DNA from: Streptomyces radicis
Lineage (GTDB): Bacteria; Actinomycetota; Actinomycetes; Streptomycetales; Streptomycetaceae
Length of the DNA: 64,000 nt
Reading direction: 5' to 3'
Assembly: GCF_003626575.1 (NCBI RefSeq)
Contig: NZ_RBDY01000001.1
Location: forward strand, 248,001 to 312,000
The translations under genes and the position numbers were made by a program. Each line of letters starts with the position of its first letter. Positions within the stretch are counted from its first letter, which is position 1. Of the stretch, positions 42,385-50,626 are shown piece by piece. Under the pieces are notes generated by a model. It was not told the origin of the DNA. It was given only the letters and a program-made list of their open reading frames with translations, and ran no database searches.

Positions 42385-43647
42385 GTGAGCAGTTTCACCG
42401 CCCCCAAGGGCACGTACGACCTCATCCCGCCGGACTCCGCCGCGTTCACCGCGGTGCGCGACGCGCTCGCGGCCCCGCTGCGCGGCGCGGGCTACGGCTA
42501 TGTCGAGACCCCGGGCTTCGAGCACGTCGAGCTGTTCTCCCGGGGCGTCGGCGAGTCCACGGACATCGTGACCAAGGAGATGTACACCCTCACCACCAAG
42601 GGCGGCACGCGCCTCGCGCTGCGCCCCGAGGGCACCGCGTCCGTCCTGCGCGCCGCGCTCCAGGCCAATCTGCACCGGGTCGGGAACCTCCCGGTCAAGC
42701 TCTGGTACTCGGGCACGTACTACCGCTACGAACGCCCCCAGGCCGGCAGGTACCGCCACTTCTCGCAGGTCGGCGCCGAGGCGATCGGGGCCGAGGACCC
42801 GGCGCTCGACGCGGAGTTGATCATCCTGGCCGCCGAGGCCCACCGCTCGCTCGGCCTGACCGGGGTGACGCTGCTGCTCAACTCCCTGGGCGACGCCGAG
42901 TGCCGCCCCGCGTACCGGGCCGCGCTCCAGGCGTTCCTGCGCGGGCTCGACCTCGACGAGGACACCAGGGCCAGGATCGAGATCAACCCCCTGCGCGTCC
43001 TTGACGACAAGCGCGAGAGCGTGCGGCGTCAGCTCACCGGCGCCCCGATGATGCGTGACCACCTGTGCGAGTCGTGCAAGGCGTACCACGAGGGCGTCCG
43101 CGACCTGCTGCGCGAGGCGGGCGTCCCCTTCACGGATGACGACCGGCTGGTCCGCGGCCTGGACTACTACACCCGCACCACGTTCGAATTCGTGCACGGC
43201 GGCCTCGGGTCCCAGTCGGCGGTCGGCGGCGGCGGGCGGTACGACGGGCTCTCCGAGATGATCGGCGGGCCAAGGCTCCCCTCGGTCGGCTGGGCGCTCG
43301 GCGTGGACAGGACGGTGCTCGCCCTGCGCGCCGAGGGCGTCGCGCTCGATCTGCCGTCGGCCACCGACGTGTTCGCGGTGCCGCTCGGCGAGGACGCGAG
43401 GCGCGCGTTGTTCACGCTGGTCACGGAGCTGCGGCGGGCCGGGGTCCGCGCCGACTTCGCCTATGGTGGACGAGGGCTCAAGGCCGCGATGAAGGCGGCC
43501 AACCGCAGTGGCGCCCGCTACGCCGTCGTGGCGGGGGACCGGGACCTGGGCGAGGGCGTCGTCCAGGTGAAGGACCTGGCCAGCGGGGAGCAGGCGCCCG
43601 TCGCCCTGACCGGTGCGGTCGGGGAGCTGCGCCAACGGCTCGGCTGA
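42385..43647 (+). CDS. hisS: histidyl-tRNA synthetase
   Basis: A 420-aa class II synthetase charging tRNA-His. It has [15 protein letters not shown] at the start, motif 2 in [29 protein letters not shown], the His-specific motif [17 protein letters not shown], and motif 3 in [16 protein letters not shown] with [11 protein letters not shown]. The GTG at 42385 makes the start match other HisS proteins. An alternative GTG at 42370 would overlap the upstream stop as GTGA and add five residues. Confidence 0.93.
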   Translation: MSSFTAPKGTYDLIPPDSAAFTAVRDALAAPLRGAGYGYVETPGFEHVELFSRGVGESTDIVTKEMYTLTTKGGTRLALRPEGTASVLRAALQANLHRVGNLPVKLWYSGTYYRYERPQAGRYRHFSQVGAEAIGAEDPALDAELIILAAEAHRSLGLTGVTLLLNSLGDAECRPAYRAALQAFLRGLDLDEDTRARIEINPLRVLDDKRESVRRQLTGAPMMRDHLCESCKAYHEGVRDLLREAGVPFTDDDRLVRGLDYYTRTTFEFVHGGLGSQSAVGGGGRYDGLSEMIGGPRLPSVGWALGVDRTVLALRAEGVALDLPSATDVFAVPLGEDARRALFTLVTELRRAGVRADFAYGGRGLKAAMKAANRSGARYAVVAGDRDLGEGVVQVKDLASGEQAPVALTGAVGELRQRLG

Positions 43648-43719
43648 GGGCCCGGATTCCCCTCGCTCGGGACCTTTGCCAGGTTGACATCAGCGGCGGG
43701 TGAGCGTTGTGTCACTGAT

Positions 43720-43745
43720 GGACGTCACCGAGGGACGTCACCGAG
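43720..43745. repeat. 13-bp tandem repeat ahead of the VKOR gene
   Basis: GGACGTCACCGAG occurs twice head to tail (43720-43732 and 43733-43745). A third GTCAC core lies one period earlier at 43711-43715. It sits 40-65 nt before the VKOR start, downstream of a perfect TTGACA at 43684-43689. Confidence 0.7.
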
Positions 43746-43785
43746 GAACAGGGTGGGCCGCACCCGGACACGAGGGATGAACGAG

Positions 43786-44424
43786 ATGGCAGCAGCTGCG
43801 GTGGACGTGGCCCCGTCGGACGGGGTCAGGGCCGAGGGCGGGCGTGGGGCCGTGGGCGCGGGGCGCGGCTTCGCGCTGACGCTGGTGATCACCGGCTTCG
43901 CCGGCCTGCTCGCGGCCTGGGTCATCACGCTGGACAAGTTCCACCTGCTCGAGGACCCGGACTTCTCCCCGGCGTGCAGCATCAACCCCGTGGTCTCCTG
44001 CGGCAACATCATGGAGAGCGACCAGGCCGGGGTCTTCGGGTTCCCCAACCCGATGCTCGGCCTGGTGACCTACGGCATGGTGATCGCCATCGGCATGGGC
44101 CTGCTGGCCGGGGCCAGGTACCGGCGGTGGTTCTGGCTCGGGCTCCAGGCGGGGACGCTCTTCGGGGTGGGCTTCTGCACCTGGCTCCAGTACCAGTCGC
44201 TGTACGAGATCGGCGCGCTGTGCCTGTGGTGCTGCCTGGCCTGGGTCGCCACCATCGTCATGTTCTGGTACACGACGCTGCACAACGTCCGCCACGGCTT
44301 CCTGCCCGCGCCCGAGGGCGTGCGGCGGACGTTCGAGGAGTTCCACTGGCTGGTCCCCGCGGTGCACATCGGGATCATCGGCATGCTGATCCTGACCCGC
44401 TGGTGGGACTTCTGGACCAGCTGA
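43786..44424 (+). CDS. vitamin K epoxide reductase (VKOR) family membrane protein
   Basis: A 212-aa protein with four or five membrane helices. It carries the two VKOR Cys pairs: CSINPVVSCG near residue 65 on an outer loop and the CLWCC active site near residue 145. VKOR homologues in bacteria reoxidise DsbA-type proteins using menaquinone, so it probably supplies disulfide bonds to exported proteins. It lacks the fused thioredoxin domain found in some homologues. The ATG at 43786 has GAGGG 9 nt upstream; an ATG at 43777 is possible. Confidence 0.88.
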   Translation: MAAAAVDVAPSDGVRAEGGRGAVGAGRGFALTLVITGFAGLLAAWVITLDKFHLLEDPDFSPACSINPVVSCGNIMESDQAGVFGFPNPMLGLVTYGMVIAIGMGLLAGARYRRWFWLGLQAGTLFGVGFCTWLQYQSLYEIGALCLWCCLAWVATIVMFWYTTLHNVRHGFLPAPEGVRRTFEEFHWLVPAVHIGIIGMLILTRWWDFWTS

Positions 44425-44437
44425 GCCGCCGGGCGGC

Positions 44438-44473
44438 GTTGTCGGTGGCGTGACCTGTTGTCGGTGGCGTGAC
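44438..44473. repeat. 17-bp direct repeat in the rarA promoter
   Basis: GTTGTCGGTGGCGTGAC occurs at 44438-44454 and again at 44457-44473, 19 bp apart. The second copy ends 1 nt before the -10 hexamer TAGGGT (44475-44480). Confidence 0.75.
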
Positions 44474-44474
44474 T

Positions 44475-44480
44475 TAGGGT
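44475..44480 (+). promoter_or_regulatory. -10 element for leaderless rarA
   Basis: TAGGGT ends 6 nt before the GTG at 44487, with no SD. Transcription should begin at the start codon. Confidence 0.6.
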
Positions 44481-44486
44481 CGGGGT

Positions 44487-45836
44487 GTGGAGCCCGACCT
44501 GTTCACCGCGGCCGCCGAGGAGCGCGCCGAGAAGGACCCCACCGGGCGGCCGTTGGCCGTCCGGATGCGTCCGCGCACCCTTGACGACGTCGTGGGGCAG
44601 CGCCATGTGCTGCGCCCCGGGTCGCCCCTGCGGCGTCTGGTGGGGGAGGGCGGCGGCGGCCCGGCCGGGCCCTCGTCCGTCATCCTGTGGGGCCCGCCGG
44701 GCACCGGCAAGACGACGCTCGCCTATGTGGTCAGCCAGGCGACCGACAAGCGCTTCGTGGAGCTCTCCGCCATCACCGCGGGGGTCAAGGAGGTGCGGTC
44801 GGTCATCGAAGGGGCCCGCCGCTCCTCGGGGGCGTACGGCAAGGACACGGTCCTCTTCCTCGACGAGATCCACCGCTTCAGCAAGGCGCAGCAGGACTCC
44901 CTGCTCCCCGCCGTGGAGAACCGCTGGGTGACCCTGATCGCGGCCACCACGGAGAATCCGCACTTCTCGGTGATCTCCCCGCTGCTCTCGCGCTCCCTGC
45001 TGCTGACGCTCGAGCCGCTGACCGAGGAGGACCTGAGGGCGCTGCTGCGCCGGGCCGTGGCCGACGAGCGGGGCCTCGGCGACGCGGTCACGCTGCCCGA
45101 GGACACGGAGTCGCACCTGCTGCGGATAGCGGGCGGCGACGCGCGCAGGGCGCTGACCGCGCTCGAGGCCGGGGCGGGCGCGGCGCTGGCCAAGGGCGAG
45201 AAGGAGATCGGGCTCGCCACCCTCGAGGAGGCGGTCGACCGCGCCGCCGTGCGGTACGACAGGGACGGCGACCAGCACTACGACGTGGCCAGCGCGTTCA
45301 TCAAGTCGATCAGGGGCTCCGACGTGGACGCGGCGCTGCACTACCTGGCCAGGATGGTGGAGGCCGGGGAGGACCCGCGTTTCATCGCCAGGCGGCTGAT
45401 GATCTCGGCGAGCGAGGACATCGGCCTCGCCGACCCGACGGCCCTGCCGACGGCCGTCGCGGCGGCTCAGGCGGTCGCGATGATCGGCTTCCCCGAGGCG
45501 GCCATCACCCTCGGGCACGCCACCATCGCCCTGGCGCTTGCCCCCAAGTCCAACGCCGCGGTGGTCGCCATCGGCGAGGCGCAGGCCGACGTGCGCGCGG
45601 GCCTCGCGGGCCCGGTGCCCGCGCACCTGCGCGACAGCCACTACAAGGGCGCGGAGAAGCTCGGCCATGGCCAGGGGTATCAGTACCCCCACGACCTGCC
45701 CGGCGGCATCGCGGCCCAGCGGTACGCCCCCGACGCGGTGCACGGCAAGCGGTACTACCGCCCGACCACGCACGGCGCCGAGGCGCGGTACGGCGAGGTG
45801 CTCGACCGGGTCCGTCGGCGGCTGACCGAGGAGTGA
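44487..45836 (+). CDS. rarA: replication-associated recombination protein RarA (MgsA)
   Basis: A 449-aa AAA+ ATPase acting at stalled replication forks. It has [17 protein letters not shown] at the start, Walker A in [15 protein letters not shown], Walker B in [16 protein letters not shown], and the C-terminal oligomerisation part with [20 protein letters not shown] and [14 protein letters not shown] start, leaderless. It converges on the DUF2470 gene across a 34-nt gap. Confidence 0.92.
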   Translation: MEPDLFTAAAEERAEKDPTGRPLAVRMRPRTLDDVVGQRHVLRPGSPLRRLVGEGGGGPAGPSSVILWGPPGTGKTTLAYVVSQATDKRFVELSAITAGVKEVRSVIEGARRSSGAYGKDTVLFLDEIHRFSKAQQDSLLPAVENRWVTLIAATTENPHFSVISPLLSRSLLLTLEPLTEEDLRALLRRAVADERGLGDAVTLPEDTESHLLRIAGGDARRALTALEAGAGAALAKGEKEIGLATLEEAVDRAAVRYDRDGDQHYDVASAFIKSIRGSDVDAALHYLARMVEAGEDPRFIARRLMISASEDIGLADPTALPTAVAAAQAVAMIGFPEAAITLGHATIALALAPKSNAAVVAIGEAQADVRAGLAGPVPAHLRDSHYKGAEKLGHGQGYQYPHDLPGGIAAQRYAPDAVHGKRYYRPTTHGAEARYGEVLDRVRRRLTEE

Positions 45837-45870
45837 CCGGCCGGGTGTCCCCTTCGGCGCGGTCGGGCGT

Positions 45871-46656
45871 TCAGGCGCTCGCGGCCTCGAAGAGCTGGCG
45901 CATCGCGCGGCGGAGCTGGGCGATGTCCCCGACGGGGGCCGGGAATTCGAAGCGGGCGTCGAAGCACGAGGCGCCCGCGCGGAAGCGCACCCGCAGCCCG
46001 AAGCGGTCGAGGCACAGGGGCGTGACGGCCTCGGCGCACGAGGCGTTGGTGCCGTCCAACAGCGCGCAGAGCGAGCGGAGTTGGGCGCCGTGCGCGGTGG
46101 CGAGGTGCTGGAGCAGCTCCGCCTCGTACCGGGCCAGGGGATCGGGGTCCGCCTCGGCGAGCTCGTCGGGCTCGACGTGCGAGCTGCCCCACAGGTCGTC
46201 GATGTACGCCTCGCCCGCCTCCAGGCGGAGCAGCGACCAGCCGGGGCCCGGCATCGGCCCGCACTCGGCGAGCAGCCGCGCGCCCGCGGCGTGCGCGCGG
46301 CCCCGCGCCACCGTCAGCCAGCCCGCCACCCAGCCGCGGCCCCTGACCCGGTGGGGCACGGCCACCGGCGCGATGTCGGTGATCTCCATCACGGCCGTCA
46401 CCTCGTCGTCCCGCGCGTGGGCGGCGGCCCGCGCCGCCGGACAGGTGTCGGGGACCAGCAGGAAGAGGTCTCCGGTGGCCGCCACCGCGCGTGACTCCAC
46501 GACGCTCGGCCCCGGCTCACCAGGCTCGGCCTCGGGAATCGACAGCACCGCCGAGGAGTTGGACTCCACCAGGGTGCGCACCCGCTCGGCGGCCGAGGGG
46601 CCCCGGGCCTCCTCGCCCGGACATCTCGCGGGAGCGGGAACTCCGAATCGCGTCAT
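45871..46656 (-). CDS. DUF2470 / HugZ-like heme-iron protein
   Basis: A 261-aa protein. The N-terminal half resembles a flavin-reductase-like split barrel (LVESNSSAVLSIPEAE, GDLFLLVPDTCPAAR). The C-terminal 90 residues form a DUF2470 domain (YEAELLQHLATAHGAQLRSL and CLDRFGLRVRFRAGASCFDARFEFP). This two-part layout occurs in HugZ-type heme oxygenases, which release iron from heme. The family's heme-binding His in HLATAHG is present. ATG at 46656 is favoured since GAGGAG lies 6 nt upstream. An iron box sits over its promoter, supporting a role in iron supply. Confidence 0.8.
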   Translation of the reverse strand: MTRFGVPAPARCPGEEARGPSAAERVRTLVESNSSAVLSIPEAEPGEPGPSVVESRAVAATGDLFLLVPDTCPAARAAAHARDDEVTAVMEITDIAPVAVPHRVRGRGWVAGWLTVARGRAHAAGARLLAECGPMPGPGWSLLRLEAGEAYIDDLWGSSHVEPDELAEADPDPLARYEAELLQHLATAHGAQLRSLCALLDGTNASCAEAVTPLCLDRFGLRVRFRAGASCFDARFEFPAPVGDIAQLRRAMRQLFEAASA

Positions 46657-46670
46657 GCTCACTCCTCAGA

Positions 46671-46689
46671 TAAGGTAAGCCTCACCTAA
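46671..46689. promoter_or_regulatory. iron box (DmdR/IdeR operator)
   Basis: The 19-bp sequence TAAGGTAAGCCTCACCTAA agrees with the DtxR/IdeR/DmdR consensus TWAGGTWAGSCTWACCTWA at 18 of 19 positions. It overlaps possible -10 hexamers on the minus strand (TACCTT, TTATCT) for the DUF2470 gene and ends about 31 nt before the rpsD start. Iron-loaded DmdR would be expected to repress. Confidence 0.85.
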
Positions 46690-46720
46690 CTTACATGAGA
46701 TACCCGGAGGTCCGCTCCCC

Positions 46721-47332
46721 GTGAACCAGTCGCGTCCCAAGATCAAGAAGTCACGCGCCCTCGGCATCGCCCTGACCCCGAAGGCGGTCAAGTACTTCGA
46801 GAAGCGCCCCTATCCGCCGGGCGAGCACGGGCGTGGCCGCAAGCAGACCAGCGACTACAAGGTCCGCCTCCTGGAGAAGCAGCGCCTGCGCGCCCAGTAC
46901 GACATCAGCGAGCGCCAGATGGTCCGCGCCTACGAACGTGCGCGCAAGGTCGAGGGCAAGACCGGCGAGGCCCTCATCATCGAACTGGAGCGCCGCCTCG
47001 ACGCGTTGGTGCTGCGCTCGGGGCTGGCCCGCACTATCTACCAGGCGCGTCAGATGGTGGTGCACGGTCACATCGCGGTCAACGGGCGGAAGGTGGACAA
47101 GCCGTCGTTCCGGGTGCGCCCGCAGGATGTCGTCGCCGTCCGCGAGCGCAGCCGGGCCAAGCACCCCTTCCTGGTCGCCCGCGAGGGCGGCTACGCCGCG
47201 GACGGCGAGACCCCGCGCTACCTCGAGGTCAACCTGGAGGCCCTGGCCTTCAGGCTCGACCGCGACCCGCAGCGCCGCGAGGTCCCCGTGCTGTGCGACG
47301 AGCAGCTCGTGGTCGAGTACTACGCCCGCTGA
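46721..47332 (+). CDS. rpsD: 30S ribosomal protein S4 (zinc-free form)
   Basis: A 203-aa rRNA-binding protein that nucleates 30S assembly. The N-terminal region [20 protein letters not shown] lacks the Cys residues of the zinc-binding type, so this is the Cys-minus form. The S4 RNA-binding domain covers residues about 90-150 ([40 protein letters not shown]). GTG start with GGAGG at 46706-46710. Its 3' end overlaps the converging STAND ATPase gene by 13 nt. The iron box upstream may or may not affect it. Confidence 0.94.
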   Translation: MNQSRPKIKKSRALGIALTPKAVKYFEKRPYPPGEHGRGRKQTSDYKVRLLEKQRLRAQYDISERQMVRAYERARKVEGKTGEALIIELERRLDALVLRSGLARTIYQARQMVVHGHIAVNGRKVDKPSFRVRPQDVVAVRERSRAKHPFLVAREGGYAADGETPRYLEVNLEALAFRLDRDPQRREVPVLCDEQLVVEYYAR

Positions 47333-49590
47333 CCGCCGGGCGACGGCTCGGGCTCCCCGCCGTCCCCGCGCGCGGCCGCGGGGAGCGCGGGCCGAGAGCC
47401 GTCGCGGCTCGCGGGCAGCGCCCTGGGAGCGGCGGCCTCGGGGCGCGCGCCCGCGCCGTCCGCGCGGCGCAGCGCCCTGGCCACCGCCCGGTCGGTGTCG
47501 AGGCGTTCGCCCTCCCGGAAGCACGCGCGGAAGCGCGTCGCCCCCAGCCGCCGCCGCAGATGGCGCTCGCAGTGGATGTGGGGCGCGTTGAAGTACTCCG
47601 AGCCGAACATCTGCATCCCCACCGAGGCCCACACCTTCGCGGCCGCCCCCTGGATCACCGCGGCCTCGGCGGGATCGCCCTCCGAGGCCGTGATCCCGGC
47701 GAGCAGCTCGAGCGCGAGGACCGTGCCGACCAGGTCGTGGAAGGCGTGGGCGGCGGGCAGCGACGCCTCCACCAGCTCGCGGGCCTCGGCCAGGTCCCCG
47801 CGGCTCCACGCCGCGAAGCCCAGGACGTAGAGCGCGTAGGTGCGCGCCCAGCGCTCGCCGTGCTCGTCGCACACCCCGCGCGCCTCCTCGCACAGCCGCA
47901 CCGCCCCCGCGAGGTCGCCCTGGAACGCGATGGCCATCGCCAACTGCGCCTTGCACATGAGCACTTCGCTGTTCAGCTCGCTGATCTCCTCGAAGCGTTC
48001 GAGCGCCGCCCGCAGCAGCTTCTCGGCCCGCTGCACCTCGTCGCTGATCAGCGCGAGGCAGCCGCGCCTGTGGTTGCTGTAGGCGGCGGCCCTGGCGTTG
48101 CCCGTGCGCTCCGCGCCCTCCTGGCACTCGTGCAACGCCGTCAGGGCCTCCACCGTGTCGCCCTGGAGCACGGCCACATAGCCGACCACCCACAGCGCCT
48201 TGAGCCGGATCTCCTCGTGGTCGGTCCCCCGCAGCAGCGCCCGCCGCAGCCAGTACCGGCCCTCGCCGAGCCGCCCGCAGCCGATCCAGCAGAACCACAG
48301 CGTTCCCGCGAGGTAGAGCCCGAGGCGGCCCTCCTCCTCGTCGTTCAACGCGAACTCGAGGGCGGCCCTCAGATTGGGCATCTCGTCCTCGACGCGCCGC
48401 GCCACCTCGGCCTGGCGCGGGCTGAACCACTCGAGCTCGCACCAGGTGACGAGCCCCGTGCACCAGTCCCGGTGACGGCGGCGCAGCCGGTCGGTGTCCC
48501 CGGTCGCCGCCAGCCAGTCGGCGCCGTACGCCCGCAGTGTGTCCAGCATCCGGTAGCGCACGCCCGAGGCGGCGTCCTCGCGGGTCAGCACCGACTGCGC
48601 GACCAGCTCGGTCAGCACGTCGAGCACCGCGTCGGCGGGCAGGTCGGGCCCCGAGCACACGTACTCGGCCGCCTCCAGGTCGAAGTGGCGGGCGAAGACC
48701 GAGAGCCGCGCCCACAGCAGCCGCTGCGACGGGGTGCACAGCTCGTGGCTCCAGCCGATCGCGGTGCGCAGCGTGTGGTGGTGCGGGGGCGCGCCCCTGT
48801 GGCCGCCGACCAGCAGCCTGAAGCGGTCGTCGAGGCGGTGCAACGTCTGGTCGAGCGACAGCGTCCGCAGCCGACCCGCGGCCAGCTCCAGGGCCAGCGG
48901 GATCCCGTCGAGCCGGTGGCACAGCTCGGCCACCACCGAGTGGTTCTCCTCGGTCACCGCGAACCCCGGCAGCACGGCCGCCGCCCGGTCCGCGAACAGC
49001 CAGGCCGCCTCGCTCAGCGGCGCCAGCTCGCTGGCCTCGCCCGAGCCCGGCGTCGGCGCCGAGAGCGGCGGCAGGGGGTAGAGGCGTTCCCCCGCGACGC
49101 CGAGCGGGCACCGGCCCGTCGCGAGCACCCGGAGACCCGGCGCCCTGCGCAGCAGGTCGAGCACCAACGCGGCGGACGGCTCCACCAGATGCTCGAAGCC
49201 GTCGAGGACGAGGAGCAGCCGCCGGTCGGCCAGCCGCTCGGTGAGCACCGCGCGCGGCGGCCTGCCCGTGTGGTCGGTGAGGCCCAACGCCTCGACCACC
49301 GCGTGGTCGAGCAGCTCGGGGTCCCGCACCGTGGCCAGCTCCACCAGCCAGACGCCGTCGGAGAACCGCTCCTGGAGCTGCCGCGCCGCCTGCACCGCGC
49401 ACCGCGACTTGCCCACGCCCCCGACCCCGGTCACCGTGACCAGCCGCGAGGAGGTCAACTGCTGTGTCAACGCCCCGACTTCGGCGTGACGCCCGATGAA
49501 CCTGGTGAGCTCAGCCGGGAGGTTGCCCGGCCCGCGGCCGAGCCTCGCCGTCTCCCGAGCCTCGGGCTCGGAACCCTGAAAGCCTCGCAT
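47320..49590 (-). CDS. STAND-type ATPase with TPR repeats (AfsR/MalT-like, no DNA-binding domain)
   Basis: A 756-aa signal-transduction ATPase. It has the NB-ARC-type P-loop [14 protein letters not shown] near residue 50, Walker B in [35 protein letters not shown] (the GLPL region), and a helical TPR-rich second half. Proteins with this architecture usually have a BTAD/OmpR or LuxR DNA-binding domain. None is visible at either end, so it may act through a partner. The ATG at 49590 is the natural start; the open frame reaching further upstream covers the opposing DUF948 gene and is compositional. No SD precedes it. Confidence 0.8.
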   Translation of the reverse strand: MRGFQGSEPEARETARLGRGPGNLPAELTRFIGRHAEVGALTQQLTSSRLVTVTGVGGVGKSRCAVQAARQLQERFSDGVWLVELATVRDPELLDHAVVEALGLTDHTGRPPRAVLTERLADRRLLLVLDGFEHLVEPSAALVLDLLRRAPGLRVLATGRCPLGVAGERLYPLPPLSAPTPGSGEASELAPLSEAAWLFADRAAAVLPGFAVTEENHSVVAELCHRLDGIPLALELAAGRLRTLSLDQTLHRLDDRFRLLVGGHRGAPPHHHTLRTAIGWSHELCTPSQRLLWARLSVFARHFDLEAAEYVCSGPDLPADAVLDVLTELVAQSVLTREDAASGVRYRMLDTLRAYGADWLAATGDTDRLRRRHRDWCTGLVTWCELEWFSPRQAEVARRVEDEMPNLRAALEFALNDEEEGRLGLYLAGTLWFCWIGCGRLGEGRYWLRRALLRGTDHEEIRLKALWVVGYVAVLQGDTVEALTALHECQEGAERTGNARAAAYSNHRRGCLALISDEVQRAEKLLRAALERFEEISELNSEVLMCKAQLAMAIAFQGDLAGAVRLCEEARGVCDEHGERWARTYALYVLGFAAWSRGDLAEARELVEASLPAAHAFHDLVGTVLALELLAGITASEGDPAEAAVIQGAAAKVWASVGMQMFGSEYFNAPHIHCERHLRRRLGATRFRACFREGERLDTDRAVARALRRADGAGARPEAAAPRALPASRDGSRPALPAAARGDGGEPEPSPGGQRA

Positions 49591-49803
49591 GGAACACGCA
49601 GCGTACTCGGATGTATGCAGAACGTACAATTGCGGCCTTCGGCCCTTGGCAGGAGCCCGGGAATGCGGTACAGGCGTGGGCGCGGGGCGCGATAGGGTCG
49701 GGTCCTGCCGCCGCCCCCACCCGGGCCGCCGAGCCGGTGAGCGGCGGCCGACCCCGTGTGCCGGGGAGTGGGAAATGACCCGTCCGAGGGAAGCGGTGCG
49801 AAC

Positions 49804-50229
49804 GTGTCCGGTGGTGAAGTGGCCGGCCTCCTGGTGGCCGTCTTCTGGGCGATCCTGGTCTCGTTCCTCGCCGTGGCCCTGGTCAGGCTCGCACAGGCCC
49901 TCAGGGCCGCGACCGAGCTGGTCACCAGCGTCACCGAACGGGCCGTGCCGCTGCTCGGCGAGGCGTCCGACACCGTCCGCTCCGCCCAGGCGCAGCTCGA
50001 CCGCGTCGAGACCATCACCACCGATGTGCAGGAGGTCGCCGCCAACGCCTCGGCGCTCTCGAGCACCGTGGCCACCACCTTCGGCGGGCCCCTGGTGAAG
50101 GTCGCGGCGTTCGGCTACGGCGTGCGCCGCGCGCTGCGCCGCCGCGCCGCCGCGACCCCCGAGGCGGGGGCCGCCCCACGGGCCCGAAGGCTCCCGGGGC
50201 CGCGCCGCCGCTCGACCGGAAAGGACTGA
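49804..50229 (+). CDS. DUF948-type membrane protein
   Basis: A 141-aa protein with an N-terminal helix (EVAGLLVAVFWAILVSFLAVAL). A coiled coil follows (LRAATELVTSVTERAVPLLGE and TVRSAQAQLDRVETITTDVQEV), then an Arg-rich tail. It is typical of the DUF948 family, found before alaS in actinomycetes. The GTG at 49804 has GAGGGAA about 10 nt upstream. The function is unknown. Confidence 0.8.
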   Translation: MSGGEVAGLLVAVFWAILVSFLAVALVRLAQALRAATELVTSVTERAVPLLGEASDTVRSAQAQLDRVETITTDVQEVAANASALSSTVATTFGGPLVKVAAFGYGVRRALRRRAAATPEAGAAPRARRLPGPRRRSTGKD

Positions 50230-50236
50230 TCCGCCC

Positions 50237-50626
50237 GTGTTCCGCCGTGCGTTCTGGTTCACCACCGGCGCCGCCGCAGGCATCTGGGCCACCACCAAGG
50301 TCCAGCGCACCCTCCGCGGCCTCGCGCCCGAAAGCCTCGCCGTCAGGGCGGCCGACCGCGCCGCGGCGGCGGGGCACCGGGTGCGCGACTTCGCGCTCGA
50401 CGTCAGGTCAGGCATGGCCCAGCGGGAGGGCGAGCTGAACGACGCGCTCGGCATCGAGCCCGCGCGCGACCCCCACGCGCTCCCGCCCGCCCCCGAGCCC
50501 GATCCCGCGCCCGTGATCCACCCCCACCGCCCTCGACGAACCGAACGCCCCGAGCGCCTCGAGCGACCCGAGCGATCCGGACCATCCGGACGACCCGAAA
50601 AGAGGACCACTGATGGAGTCGGCTGA
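50237..50626 (+). CDS. DUF6167-type small protein upstream of alaS
   Basis: A 129-aa protein starting [21 protein letters not shown], a short hydrophobic segment, followed by a helical middle ([19 protein letters not shown]) and a Pro/Arg/Glu-rich end made of [15 protein letters not shown] repeats. GTG start 7 nt behind the DUF948 gene. It overlaps alaS by 14 nt, so the three form one operon. The function is unknown. Confidence 0.75.
   Translation: MFRRAFWFTTGAAAGIWATTKVQRTLRGLAPESLAVRAADRAAAAGHRVRDFALDVRSGMAQREGELNDALGIEPARDPHALPPAPEPDPAPVIHPHRPRRTERPERLERPERSGPSGRPEKRTTDGVG

Noticed and set aside
49591..50610. N-terminal extension of the STAND ATPase frame by 340 codons
   Set aside because: It lies opposite the DUF948 and DUF6167-type genes, is low-complexity, and contains no DNA-binding motif; the ATG at 49590 gives the expected protein start.
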